Below the pieces are notes generated by a model. The model did not search any database and was not told the DNA's origin. It was given only the letters and a program-made list of their open reading frames with translations. From positions 682,001 through 746,000 of the forward strand of contig NZ_CP032549.1 in assembly GCF_012221945.1 (NCBI RefSeq): a DNA stretch of 64,000 nucleotides, in the 5' to 3' direction. Origin of the DNA: Glutamicibacter mishrai (GTDB taxonomy: Bacteria > Actinomycetota > Actinomycetes > Actinomycetales > Micrococcaceae). Positions 1 to 8,649 of this stretch are shown in pieces (the first letter of the stretch is position 1; every line of letters starts with the position of its first letter). A program made the translations under genes and the position numbers.

Positions 1-435
1 GCCACCGGAAAGCTCGTCCACCGGGCGGTCAGCTAATTCCACTGTGTTGGTGACTTCGAGGGCTTCGGCCACCGCGGCATCGTCATCCTTGCTCCAGCGG
101 GCAAAAAGCCCCTGGTGAGGTTGGCGGCCACGGCCCACGAGGTCTGCGACGGTGATGCCTTCTGGTGCGATGGGGTTTTGCGGCAGCAGGCCGAGCATCT
201 TGGCCAGGGCCTTGGGCTGCATCCGGTGGATGTCTTTGCCATCTAGAAGCACCTGCCCTGCTTTAGGGCGCAGAAGCCTGGACATGGAGCGCAAGAGGGT
301 GGATTTGCCGCAAGCGTTGGGCCCGACGATGCAGGTGATCTCGCCGGACGGGATAGCCAGTTCCAGGCCGTCGATGATGGTGCGTTCGCCGTATCCGACC
401 TGCAGGTCTTGGACGGCCAGTTCACGAGGTGGCAT
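1..435 (-). CDS. Iron-siderophore ABC transporter ATPase (partial)
   Basis: ATP-binding subunit of a FecE/FhuC-type importer, partial because the gene runs off the left edge. The visible 145 codons start MPPRELAVQD and hold Walker A GPNACGKST at residues 38-46, a Q-loop (LLPQNP) and the beginning of the ABC signature, DELSGG, at the window border. The ATG overlaps the TAA of the upstream permease by one base (TAATG), so translation is probably coupled. It would sit on the cytoplasmic face and power the two FecCD permeases encoded upstream. Walker B and the switch histidine lie outside the window. Family assignment is firm; the exact siderophore cannot be told from sequence. Confidence 0.93.
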   Translation of the reverse strand, partial: MPPRELAVQDLQVGYGERTIIDGLELAIPSGEITCIVGPNACGKSTLLRSMSRLLRPKAGQVLLDGKDIHRMQPKALAKMLGLLPQNPIAPEGITVADLVGRGRQPHQGLFARWSKDDDAAVAEALEVTNTVELADRPVDELSGG

Positions 436-1535
436 TAGAGGGAGCCTCCAGCACGATTGGTTCGGATGATGAGGTAGATCAGATACGGGGCGCCGAGCAC
501 GCCGGTGATCACGCCCACTGGGAATCTGGTTCCCAAGAGGTATTGGCCGGCGAAATCGGCCACCAGCACGAGCAGCGCGCCGATCAGTGCCGCCGGGATG
601 AGCTTTGATCCGCGGGCCCCGATCAGCCGGCTGGCGATGGGGCCGGAGAGGAAGGCCACGAACGCAATGGGGCCGGTGGCTGCGGTGGCGAAGGAGATCA
701 GTCCGACGGCCGCCATGATCACCAGGATCCGGGTGCGTTCGACCCGCGTGCCCATGGCCGCCGCGGTGTCGTCGCCCATCTGGAGGCTGTCCAGGTATCT
801 TGTCTGGCTCAGCAGCAACGGTCCGAGGATGCCCAGGGCGATCAGCGCTGGCAGGGTCTCAGCCCAGGTGCTGCCGTTAAGGCTTCCGGTGAGCCAGCGG
901 GTGGCTTCTTGTAGGTCCCATTGCCCGGCCTGGGTCAGCACCCAGCTGATCAGCGATTCCAGCATCGCGGCTACGCCGATGCCAACCAGGATCAACCGCG
1001 TACCGGCGGCCCCGCCCTTATAGGAGAGCAGGTAGATCAGGGTTGCGATGAGCAGTCCTGCCACGATGGCGAAGACGGAGACCACGGTGCCCGAGAGCGA
1101 GAGGATGACAATCGCGAAGGCCGCCGCGGCGGAGGCGCCAGTACTGATGCCGATGACGTCGGGGCTGGCCAATGGATTGCGCAGCAGGGTCTGGAAGCTC
1201 ACTCCGGCCAGCCCGAAGCTCAAGCCGGCCACCAGGGCGATGGCGGTACGCGGCAGCCGCAGGGTGCCGACGGTGAAGCTTGCGCCCGGGACCTTGTGGC
1301 CAAGGATCACTTGCCATACCTGGGCTGGTGAATAATTGGTCTGGCCTAGGCACAGGCTGGCTATGACCACGGCCAGCACCAGCAGGCCGAGAATGGCAAT
1401 GATGATCCGGCGTTGCCTGGCGCGTTGCCCGCGGGCACTGCGCAGCTGGTTGATCAGGGCTTCGCGTTCGCCGGTGCTCGTGGTCGGTGCATGGTCCGAG
1501 GCCTGCGTTGTGGCCTGTGGAGTGGATGTGTTCAC
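435..1535 (-). CDS. Iron-siderophore ABC permease (FecD-like)
   Basis: Second membrane subunit of the siderophore importer, FecCD family, about 366 aa with roughly nine or ten hydrophobic segments. The frame is open much further upstream, but I place the start at a GTG (VNTSTPQATT) whose first bases overlap the TGA of the preceding permease (GTGA), the usual arrangement in coupled permease pairs. The longer start would read through the tail of the other permease in another frame. A hydrophilic N-terminus of about 50 residues precedes the first membrane segment. It pairs with the neighbouring permease and the partial ATPase downstream. Confidence 0.92.
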   Translation of the reverse strand: MNTSTPQATTQASDHAPTTSTGEREALINQLRSARGQRARQRRIIIAILGLLVLAVVIASLCLGQTNYSPAQVWQVILGHKVPGASFTVGTLRLPRTAIALVAGLSFGLAGVSFQTLLRNPLASPDVIGISTGASAAAAFAIVILSLSGTVVSVFAIVAGLLIATLIYLLSYKGGAAGTRLILVGIGVAAMLESLISWVLTQAGQWDLQEATRWLTGSLNGSTWAETLPALIALGILGPLLLSQTRYLDSLQMGDDTAAAMGTRVERTRILVIMAAVGLISFATAATGPIAFVAFLSGPIASRLIGARGSKLIPAALIGALLVLVADFAGQYLLGTRFPVGVITGVLGAPYLIYLIIRTNRAGGSL

Positions 1536-2575
1536 AGTTCTCGTACCTTTGAACGGCGCACCATGATAATGAAGACCGGCGCGCCAATCAGGGCGGTCAG
1601 GATGCCAACGTCGAGTTCTCCGGGCCGGGCGACGATGCGTCCGAGGATGTCGGAGAATACCAGCAAGCCAGCTCCTGCCAACGCGGAGAAGGGCAGGAGC
1701 CACCGCTGGTCAACGCCCACCAGCAGGCGGCACATATGCGGGACTACCAGTCCGACAAAACCGATCGGGCCTGCCATGGCGGTAGCGGCACCGCAGAGGA
1801 TGACCGCTGACAGCGCCGAGACGGCGCGGACCAGCATGACTTTTTCCCCGAGCCCTGCCGCGAGTTCATCGCCCAAGGCCAAGGAGTTCAGCGAATTGGC
1901 GCTGCCCATCGCAATGACAAGTCCCACGGCCAAGAAGGGCAGCATGGGCGCTACGTTGGCAAAGGTCGCGCCGCCGACGCCGCCAATTTGCCACGAACGG
2001 ATGATGTCAGCAAGATCCCCGCGGGGCAGCGAAATCGCGGTGACAAAGGATGTCAGCGCCGCCGAGGTTGCTGCGCCGGCCAGCGCTAATTTCAACGGGG
2101 TCGCTCCCCCGCGTCCCATGGAGCCGACCACGTAGACGAAAACCGCGGCAATGGCTCCGCCGAGGATCGCGGCCCAGATGTAGCCGTGGGCGGTGGTGAC
2201 GCCGAACCAGGTGATGCCCATGACCACTGCGAGGGATGCGCCCATGTTGACCCCGAGGATGCTGGGGTCCGCTAGCGGATTCCTGGTCACCGCTTGCATG
2301 ATCGCTCCGGAGAGCCCCAGGGCGGCGCCGATGACCAGCGCCAGGACAGTGCGGGGCACGCGTTTGACGACTGCTGCTTGGGATACGTTGTCGCTGTGCC
2401 CCTGCAGTCCTTCCCAGATTTCTGCCGGCGAGACGTTTCTGGCTCCGATGGCCACGGATCCTAGAGCCAGCGCAAGCAGGATGAGAATTGCCATGATCAG
2501 CCAGAACAGACGCCGGCGGCGTGGCTGGCGAATTTGTTCGCTAGCCACGCCGCGACGGGTCGCTACTTCATTCAT
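1532..2575 (-). CDS. Iron-siderophore ABC permease (FecC-like)
   Basis: First permease of the importer, FecCD family, 347 aa. An Arg-rich N-terminus (QPRRRRL) precedes the first membrane helix, and the typical FecCD motif RNPLADPSILG lies in the first third. The gene begins 57 bp after the binding-protein gene and overlaps the next permease by four bases, so all four genes form one leftward operon. Substrate (ferric siderophore or possibly haem) is inferred from family and from the iron box upstream. Confidence 0.93.
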   Translation of the reverse strand: MNEVATRRGVASEQIRQPRRRRLFWLIMAILILLALALGSVAIGARNVSPAEIWEGLQGHSDNVSQAAVVKRVPRTVLALVIGAALGLSGAIMQAVTRNPLADPSILGVNMGASLAVVMGITWFGVTTAHGYIWAAILGGAIAAVFVYVVGSMGRGGATPLKLALAGAATSAALTSFVTAISLPRGDLADIIRSWQIGGVGGATFANVAPMLPFLAVGLVIAMGSANSLNSLALGDELAAGLGEKVMLVRAVSALSAVILCGAATAMAGPIGFVGLVVPHMCRLLVGVDQRWLLPFSALAGAGLLVFSDILGRIVARPGELDVGILTALIGAPVFIIMVRRSKVREL

Positions 2576-2632
2576 AGTGAGGGGTTTCCCCGACCTTCAG
2601 CTTTCGGTGTGCAGACAGAGGTGATCCGGCTG

Positions 2633-3682
2633 TTATTTGCCGGCCTTGGCTGCTGCTTCTTCCAGCAGATCCAGGTAGTCATCGAGCACCCAGGAAATCG
2701 CCAATGGAGTGGGGTTGGCTGCGGTTCCCAGTGGTCCGCTGCCGTCCAGGGCGACGATTGCTTCGTTTTTGACTGCTGGCATTTGGGAGAGCAGCGGGTC
2801 TGCTTCGAGCGTGTCGACGAGGGTGTCATTACCGTAGGTGACAATGACGTCGACGTCCGAAAGCTCATCAACATTCTCTGCGGAAATTTCTCCGGAGAAT
2901 TTCACTTCACCGCTGGATGCTTCGGCCACAGCCTTCGGGGTGGTCATGCCAAGATCATCGAAGAACGCGGTACGGGTGTCGTGGGTGGTGTAGAAGTTGA
3001 CCGTGGACAGATCCGCTGGGTCCACGTGGGTCACGAACATCACCGATTTCCCGGCGATGTTCGGGTGCTTTTCGAGGCCTTCAGCAATTTCCTTTTCAAT
3101 GCCCTCGATCATTTCCTTGCCTTCGGCTTCTTGGCCCATGGCTCGGGAACTGCGTTCGATGTTCTCGCGCCAGCTGGTGGACCAGGCGGCTTCGGGATAG
3201 GCCACGACTGGTGCGATTTGGCTCAGGGTCTCGTAGTCTTCCTTGGTGAGACCCGAGTACCCGGCCAGGATCAGGTCAGGATTCGAATCAGCGACGGCTT
3301 CGAAGTCCACGCCGTCGGTTTCTTCAAAGAGCACGGGAGTCTCTCCGCCGAGCTCAGTGAGTTTCTCCTCGACCCATGGCAGGATGCCATCGCCGTCGTC
3401 GTCGCCGAAGTTCGCGGCGGCCATGCCTACCGGGACGACGCCGAGGGCCAGCGGAACTTCCTGGTTGGACCAGTTCACGGTGGCAATCCGCTCAGGTTTT
3501 TTCTCGATTTCCGCGGTACCCAACGCATGTTTGATGCTCTGGGGGAAGCTCTGTTGATCTGCAGATGCGGCAGCAGTCTGTTCTTCGGAGCCGGTCGCGG
3601 CTGATGAGCAACCGGTCAATGCCAGTGCTGCTGCTGAGATGAGGGCAGCAGGTTTCCAGAAGGTGCGGCGTGATGCGAGCAT
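2633..3682 (-). CDS. Siderophore-binding lipoprotein
   Basis: Extracytoplasmic iron-complex binding protein (FepB/FhuD-like, helical-backbone type), 349 aa. A signal peptide with Arg residues (ASRRTFW), a hydrophobic core and the lipobox LTGC gives membrane anchoring at Cys24 or so. The mature part begins with a Ser/Ala-rich linker and continues with the periplasmic-binding domain (ERIATVNWSNQEVPLALG onward). GGAG lies eight bases before the ATG. It is the first gene of the importer operon. The promoter region carries an iron box and AraC-type repeats, which fits iron-starvation induction. Confidence 0.93.
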   Translation of the reverse strand: MLASRRTFWKPAALISAAALALTGCSSAATGSEEQTAAASADQQSFPQSIKHALGTAEIEKKPERIATVNWSNQEVPLALGVVPVGMAAANFGDDDGDGILPWVEEKLTELGGETPVLFEETDGVDFEAVADSNPDLILAGYSGLTKEDYETLSQIAPVVAYPEAAWSTSWRENIERSSRAMGQEAEGKEMIEGIEKEIAEGLEKHPNIAGKSVMFVTHVDPADLSTVNFYTTHDTRTAFFDDLGMTTPKAVAEASSGEVKFSGEISAENVDELSDVDVIVTYGNDTLVDTLEADPLLSQMPAVKNEAIVALDGSGPLGTAANPTPLAISWVLDDYLDLLEEAAAKAGK

Positions 3683-3787
3683 GGGTGATTCTCCACGAGG
3701 TGTCAGCGAGTGTGTTCAGCCTTCGGGTGCTTTATGGCAACAAGAGCAACGTCATGTAATACGAATGAGTCCCGTTGAGCAATCCAC

Positions 3788-3806
3788 TTAGGTGAGCCTT
3801 TCCTCC
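3788..3806 (-). promoter_or_regulatory. DtxR/IdeR-like iron box
   Basis: TTAGGTGAGCCTTTCCTCC matches about 14 of 19 positions of the palindromic DtxR/IdeR consensus (TTAGGTTAGCCTAACCTAA, from general knowledge). It lies just downstream of the proposed -10 box, where a bound iron-loaded repressor would block transcription of the siderophore operon. Confidence 0.75.
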
Positions 3807-3808
3807 CT

Positions 3809-3837
3809 ATCGTATTGATAGCGCCAAAAGTTCGCAA
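3809..3837 (-). promoter_or_regulatory. Promoter of the siderophore importer operon
   Basis: Read on the minus strand, TTGCGA (3837-3832) and TACGAT (3814-3809) are separated by exactly 17 bases, a good sigma-70-type -35/-10 pair. The predicted start would fall in or next to the iron box, leaving a leader of about 120 bases before the lipoprotein ATG. Confidence 0.6.
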
Positions 3838-3873
3838 TCACGCGAAATTGACAATATTCACGCGAAACTGACA
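3838..3873 (-). promoter_or_regulatory. Tandem direct repeats, probable AraC-type operator
   Basis: Two 16-bp direct repeats, TCACGCGAAATTGACA at 3838-3853 and TCACGCGAAACTGACA at 3858-3873, differ at one base and have a 20-bp period (two helical turns). They abut the -35 box of the siderophore operon and end four bases from the stop of the AraC-family gene. Direct repeats at this spacing next to -35 are typical activator sites of AraC proteins; the link to the adjacent regulator is inference. Confidence 0.7.
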
Positions 3874-3876
3874 CAC

Positions 3877-4650
3877 CTACTTGGAGTCACGGAAAGATGA
3901 GAGCGTGAACCCGGTGTTCCGGCGAAACGCCGCTCCCAGCGAACTCTGCGAGCTGAACCCCAAAAGTTGGGCGATATCTTGAAGATCTTCGCCGCTGGCC
4001 ACCATCTCCATGGCTTGCTGGGCATGCAATGAACCTGCCCATCGCGAGTATCCGATACCGGTTTCCGCCTGGAACGCCCGGGAGATCGTTCGACCGCTCA
4101 CCCCCAACCGCTCGGCCCATTGCTGGAGGCTGGGCGCAGGCTTCGGCTGGCCGATCATCTCTGCGACTATCGGTTGCAGAAGTTCGGACTGCGGCACGTG
4201 AATAGCCAGGCACCCCGGTGCGGGTTGCAGATTATCCATCGCTGCGGCTTCCGTGACGGCACGGGACTTTTGCGTCAACTCCGGATCGGCAAGGCGTTCC
4301 AAGAGCAGGCGCAATAGCGGGGTGATGACAACAGGAACGGGCTCTTCGGCAATCGAATCGACGCTGGCGATTCCGAAATGGCTCATATTGCACACGCTGG
4401 CCGCCCGAGCAGTCCCCTCGTGCAAAACACCTGCTAGCATCCAGACACCGAGCACCGGGGTGATGGTCCACGTCTTCGGGCCAACACTAACCGACGATAC
4501 GCCCTGCTGGTTCCAGAGCAGCTCATGGGTCGGGTGGGAATGCGATGGCCAGCAGGTATCCACCTGAACGCGTTCCTGAAAAAATCCAATGACAAACGGA
4601 ACGTCAATCGCGCCGGCTGCATAGGCTGGCAGCTTCCGCTCTTCAATCAT
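3877..4650 (-). CDS. AraC-family transcriptional regulator
   Basis: Regulator of about 257 aa: an N-terminal cupin-like sensor half, then the AraC DNA-binding domain in the last 100 residues (first helix-turn-helix around LQQWAERLGVSGRTISRAFQ, second around LQDIAQLLGFSSQSSLGAAF). I choose the ATG of MIEERKLPAY because GGAGGG lies six bases upstream; an in-frame start 16 codons earlier has no such site. It is transcribed in the same direction as the siderophore importer, about 195 bp upstream of it, and the gap holds matching tandem repeats, so it probably activates the importer, perhaps on sensing the ferric siderophore. A TAGCCTAA core at 4708-4715, upstream of its start, weakly resembles part of an iron box. 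Confidence 0.88.
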   Translation of the reverse strand: MIEERKLPAYAAGAIDVPFVIGFFQERVQVDTCWPSHSHPTHELLWNQQGVSSVSVGPKTWTITPVLGVWMLAGVLHEGTARAASVCNMSHFGIASVDSIAEEPVPVVITPLLRLLLERLADPELTQKSRAVTEAAAMDNLQPAPGCLAIHVPQSELLQPIVAEMIGQPKPAPSLQQWAERLGVSGRTISRAFQAETGIGYSRWAGSLHAQQAMEMVASGEDLQDIAQLLGFSSQSSLGAAFRRNTGFTLSSFRDSK

Positions 4651-4880
4651 GCCCTGCCCTCCATTACGCGAATCACCACGTCCACCTGATAGATTCACGA
4701 CTTCTTCTAGCCTAATTCTTAGACGGATGACCTACGCTAAAACTATAGAGCGTTCATGTCTGTTGACATCGCCCCAACTTGTAGAGGTGATTTAGGATTT
4801 CCACTCCATACCCAGAGGACAATAGCGGCGTCATCCCGCTGCCTTCTACGGCAAATCTGAGCTCTGGCGAACTACAAGAA

Positions 4881-5603
4881 ATGACCCAGGCATTCCGGCT
4901 TCAGTTCCAGCGTTTCATGATGGAATACCAATTTGCCGTCGACGAGGTACTCACCAAGGTCTCAATTCTTCGTGAAGAGTTCCTCTACCTGCACAAGTAC
5001 AACCCCATTGAGCACATCACCTCCCGGGTGAAAACACCTGAGAGCATCATGCGCAAAGTGAGCCAGAGGAATATCCATCCTTCACTCACGGCAATCCGCG
5101 AAAACATCAGCGACATTGCCGGCGTCCGAATCACTTGCAGCTTCGTGAAAGACATCTACAAGGTACTCAATACCTTGACGGCGCAAAATGACATCCGCGT
5201 CATCCAGATCAAGGACTATATAAAGAACCCAAAGCCCAGCGGATACAAGAGCGTGCACGCCATTGTTGAAATCCCCGTCTTCCTTTCCGACGGGCCGGTC
5301 AATGTCGTCGTCGAGCTGCAGATCCGAACGATCGCCCAGGATTTCTGGGCCAGCCTGGAGCACAAGATTTTCTACAAATACGACGGTGAAGTACCGGCGC
5401 ATTTGGCTACAGAGCTCGCCGACGCCGCGGCTGTCGCTACGAAGCTTGATATGCAGATGCAGCGACTGCACACAGAAGTTCATGGCCATGATGCCAACGA
5501 TGAAAAATCCGAGGGCCAAGAAGTGGATTCAGACGTAATCCAAGGTCTGTTAATGCTCGCCAAAGAAGCCTCGACGAGCAAGGACCAGGGCGAGACAGAG
5601 TAG
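4881..5603 (+). CDS. Small alarmone synthetase (RelA/SpoT domain, RelQ-like)
   Basis: Stand-alone (p)ppGpp synthetase of 240 aa with a single RelA_SpoT synthetase domain: DIAGVRITCSF, the substrate-loop segment NPKPSGYKSVHAIVEI and VELQIRT..QDFWASLEHKIFYK. There is no HD hydrolase domain and no TGS/ACT region, and the length is that of RelQ/RelP-type small alarmone synthetases. The C-terminal 45 residues are acidic and low in complexity. The start is the first ATG; its ribosome site is weak (AAGAA), and ATG codons at 4917 and 4920 are alternatives. A strong terminator follows directly. It is transcribed alone, so its trigger is not visible. Confidence 0.88.
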   Translation: MTQAFRLQFQRFMMEYQFAVDEVLTKVSILREEFLYLHKYNPIEHITSRVKTPESIMRKVSQRNIHPSLTAIRENISDIAGVRITCSFVKDIYKVLNTLTAQNDIRVIQIKDYIKNPKPSGYKSVHAIVEIPVFLSDGPVNVVVELQIRTIAQDFWASLEHKIFYKYDGEVPAHLATELADAAAVATKLDMQMQRLHTEVHGHDANDEKSEGQEVDSDVIQGLLMLAKEASTSKDQGETE

Positions 5604-5617
5604 CCCACGTTAAACGA

Positions 5618-5666
5618 TGAAATGCCTCCGACTGCAAATTTGATGCACTCGGAGGCATTTCATTTT
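5618..5666 (+). terminator. Terminator after the alarmone synthetase
   Basis: Arms TGAAATGCCTCCGA and TCGGAGGCATTTCA pair perfectly over 14 bp around a 17-base loop and are followed by TTTT. Confidence 0.9.
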
Positions 5667-5688
5667 CCAGAAATTCCGGGGACGAGAA

Positions 5689-5718
5689 AGCCCCGGAATC
5701 CAACAGGATTCCGGGGCT
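5689..5718 (-). terminator. Stem-loop downstream of the tRNA-Thr/tRNA-Met unit
   Basis: Perfect 12-bp arms AGCCCCGGAATC and GATTCCGGGGCT around a 6-base loop, followed on the minus strand by TTCTCG. It ends the leftward tRNA transcript. Confidence 0.75.
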
Positions 5719-5725
5719 AAATCTG

Positions 5726-5799
5726 TAGCGGCGCCGGGACTCGATCCCGGGACCTCACGATTATGAGTCGTGCGCTCTAACCAGCTGAGCTACGCCGCC
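5726..5799 (-). tRNA. tRNA-Met (CAT), elongator type
   Basis: A 74-base cloverleaf on the minus strand: acceptor GGCGGCG pairs with CGCCGCT, D-arm TAGCTCAGCTGGTTAGAGC, anticodon loop CTCATAA on an ACGA/TCGT stem, T-arm around CCGGGATCGAGTCCCGG. CAT reads Met. An Ile2 (lysidine-modified) identity cannot be fully excluded without comparison, but the sequence looks like actinobacterial elongator tRNA-Met. It lies 47 bases downstream of tRNA-Thr on the same strand. Confidence 0.92.
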
Positions 5800-5820
5800 A
5801 CAAGTGAGAAGCAATCCAGT

Positions 5821-5838
5821 AGAAGCCAAGAAGGCTTC
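5821..5838 (-). terminator. Short stem-loop between tRNA-Thr and tRNA-Met
   Basis: AGAAGCC and GGCTTCT pair over a short A-rich loop in the spacer between the two tRNA genes. It has no T run, so it may be a processing hairpin rather than a terminator. Confidence 0.35.
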
Positions 5839-5845
5839 TCACTCA

Positions 5846-5938
5846 GAGCCCCCTGCCGGAATCGATCCGGCGACCTCGTTCTTACCAAGAACGCGCTCTA
5901 CCACTGAGCTAAGGGGGCAACGAGTAAATACTCTACAC
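5846..5938. repeat. 93-bp perfect inverted repeat, left copy
   Basis: The whole tRNA-Thr gene, 2 bases after its discriminator side and 20 bases of its upstream region (GTGTAGAGTATTTACTCGTT) are repeated exactly, inverted, at 6420-6512. The identity includes the likely promoter element, so both genes may be expressed. Confidence 0.95.
5847..5918 (-). tRNA. tRNA-Thr (GGT), copy 1
   Basis: A 72-base cloverleaf on the minus strand: GCCCCCT pairs with AGGGGGC, the anticodon stem CGTTC/GAACG holds loop TTGGTAA (anticodon GGT), and the T-arm is normal. It is identical base for base to the plus-strand copy at 6440-6511. It precedes tRNA-Met, an order common in actinobacteria, where rpmG usually follows; no rpmG is present here. 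Confidence 0.96.
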
Positions 5939-6419
5939 GGATTCTCGCGCAAACAAAAATCGGCATCTTGCCGTCGAACGACGGCTTGAATCTCGAATAA
6001 CTACTAGTCAGGTACACCTCTCCTCAATCCCACGGTTCGCGCGGGACGATCCTTGGCACAAAAGTGCTTTGGTGACGATGCTCACTGAGCAGAATTTGGT
6101 GGTCAAACCCCAAATAATGGCCACCTGGATCTGCCGCCCATTCCCCAAGCGAATCGATGCCTGAAACCTCTAGTTCCCATGCGAGGTGGTGCCACTTAAC
6201 AGGGCAGCAAGATAAATCCAATGCACTTGGCCAATAGATCTCTTGTCACCGTTTTCCGCCACCGGCTGATCGGAAATCGAGCGCCGAAAGTCGGCAATTT
6301 TTCCAACCATCATGAACGCCTGGATGATGCTTGGAATATAGCCATCATTCATGGCTTGAGTAGGAGTCTTGTGACCTCAGCTACAAATTCGTTCAGGATT
6401 TTGCAAACGCCAAAAACCT
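5939..6419. other. Gene-poor segment between inverted tRNA-Thr copies
   Basis: 481 bases without a convincing gene. Two short overlapping minus-strand frames (6352-6170 and 6221-6024) are discussed separately as a possible remnant. Otherwise I see nothing recognisable. Confidence 0.6.
6024..6352 (-). pseudogene. Possible remnant of a protein gene
   Basis: Two minus-strand frames follow each other with a 52-base overlap: MNDGYIPSIIQAFMMVGKIA... (60 aa) and MDLSCCPVKWHHLAWELEVS... (65 aa). The second is Trp/His-rich, ends ...FVPRIVPREPWD and has a protein-like composition. Joined by one frameshift they would give about 105 residues. I do not recognise the family. The position between two tRNA-Thr copies suggests leftover inserted DNA, but this is speculative. 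Confidence 0.25.
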
Positions 6420-6512
6420 GTGTAGAGTATTTACTCGTTGCCCCCTTAGCTCAGTGGTAGAGCGCGTTCTTGGTAAGAACGAGGTCGCCGGATCGATTCC
6501 GGCAGGGGGCTC
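6420..6512. repeat. 93-bp perfect inverted repeat, right copy
   Basis: Mirror copy of 5846-5938, holding the second tRNA-Thr and 20 bases upstream of it. Confidence 0.95.
6440..6511 (+). tRNA. tRNA-Thr (GGT), copy 2
   Basis: Same 72-base sequence as copy 1 but on the plus strand, with anticodon GGT. It stands alone and is followed by its own T-rich terminator, unlike copy 1, which is followed by tRNA-Met. The flanks beyond the shared 93 bases differ. Confidence 0.96.
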
Positions 6513-6517
6513 GAAAT

Positions 6518-6555
6518 AAGAGAGACAATCTGAATCCAGATTGTCTCTCTTTTCG
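6518..6555 (+). terminator. Terminator of tRNA-Thr copy 2
   Basis: AAGAGAGACAATCTG and CAGATTGTCTCTCTT form a 15-bp stem with a 4-base loop and the T run continues (TTTT). Confidence 0.92.
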
Positions 6556-6681
6556 TTTTCCACGGACTTTATTCCTGGCCCGAATCCGACCAATTTTTCT
6601 TCGTTCCTTTCCCGGTTCCCTTCATCGCTCCGCTGTCACGATGTTGACCCTGGTTGTCGCCACCAGAAATTTTCATGCTAG

Positions 6682-8535
<1,854 letters not shown>

Positions 8536-8571
8536 ATCTGGTTCAGCCGCGCTGCCTGCGGTTTAAACGGG

Positions 8572-8614
8572 CAACGCCCCTGGCCAAGCCTTTCGGCTTG
8601 ATCCAGGGGCGTTG
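8572..8614 (+). terminator. Stem-loop between thiC and the helicase gene
   Basis: CAACGCCCCTGG and CCAGGGGCGTTG, extended by an inner CCAAGCC/GGCTTG pairing, separate the convergent thiC and DEAD-box genes. It lacks a long T run and may serve both strands. Confidence 0.75.
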
Positions 8615-8649
8615 TGCTGTGCTATCTAGCGAGCTGCAGAAGCGCTGGC

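Noticed and set aside
3838..3873. Two direct repeats considered as a minimal CRISPR or other array
   Set aside because: Only two units with a four-base spacer in a promoter; operator geometry explains them better.
5846..6512. tRNA-Thr copies considered as attL/attR of an integrated element
   Set aside because: They are inverted rather than direct repeats and no integrase is present.
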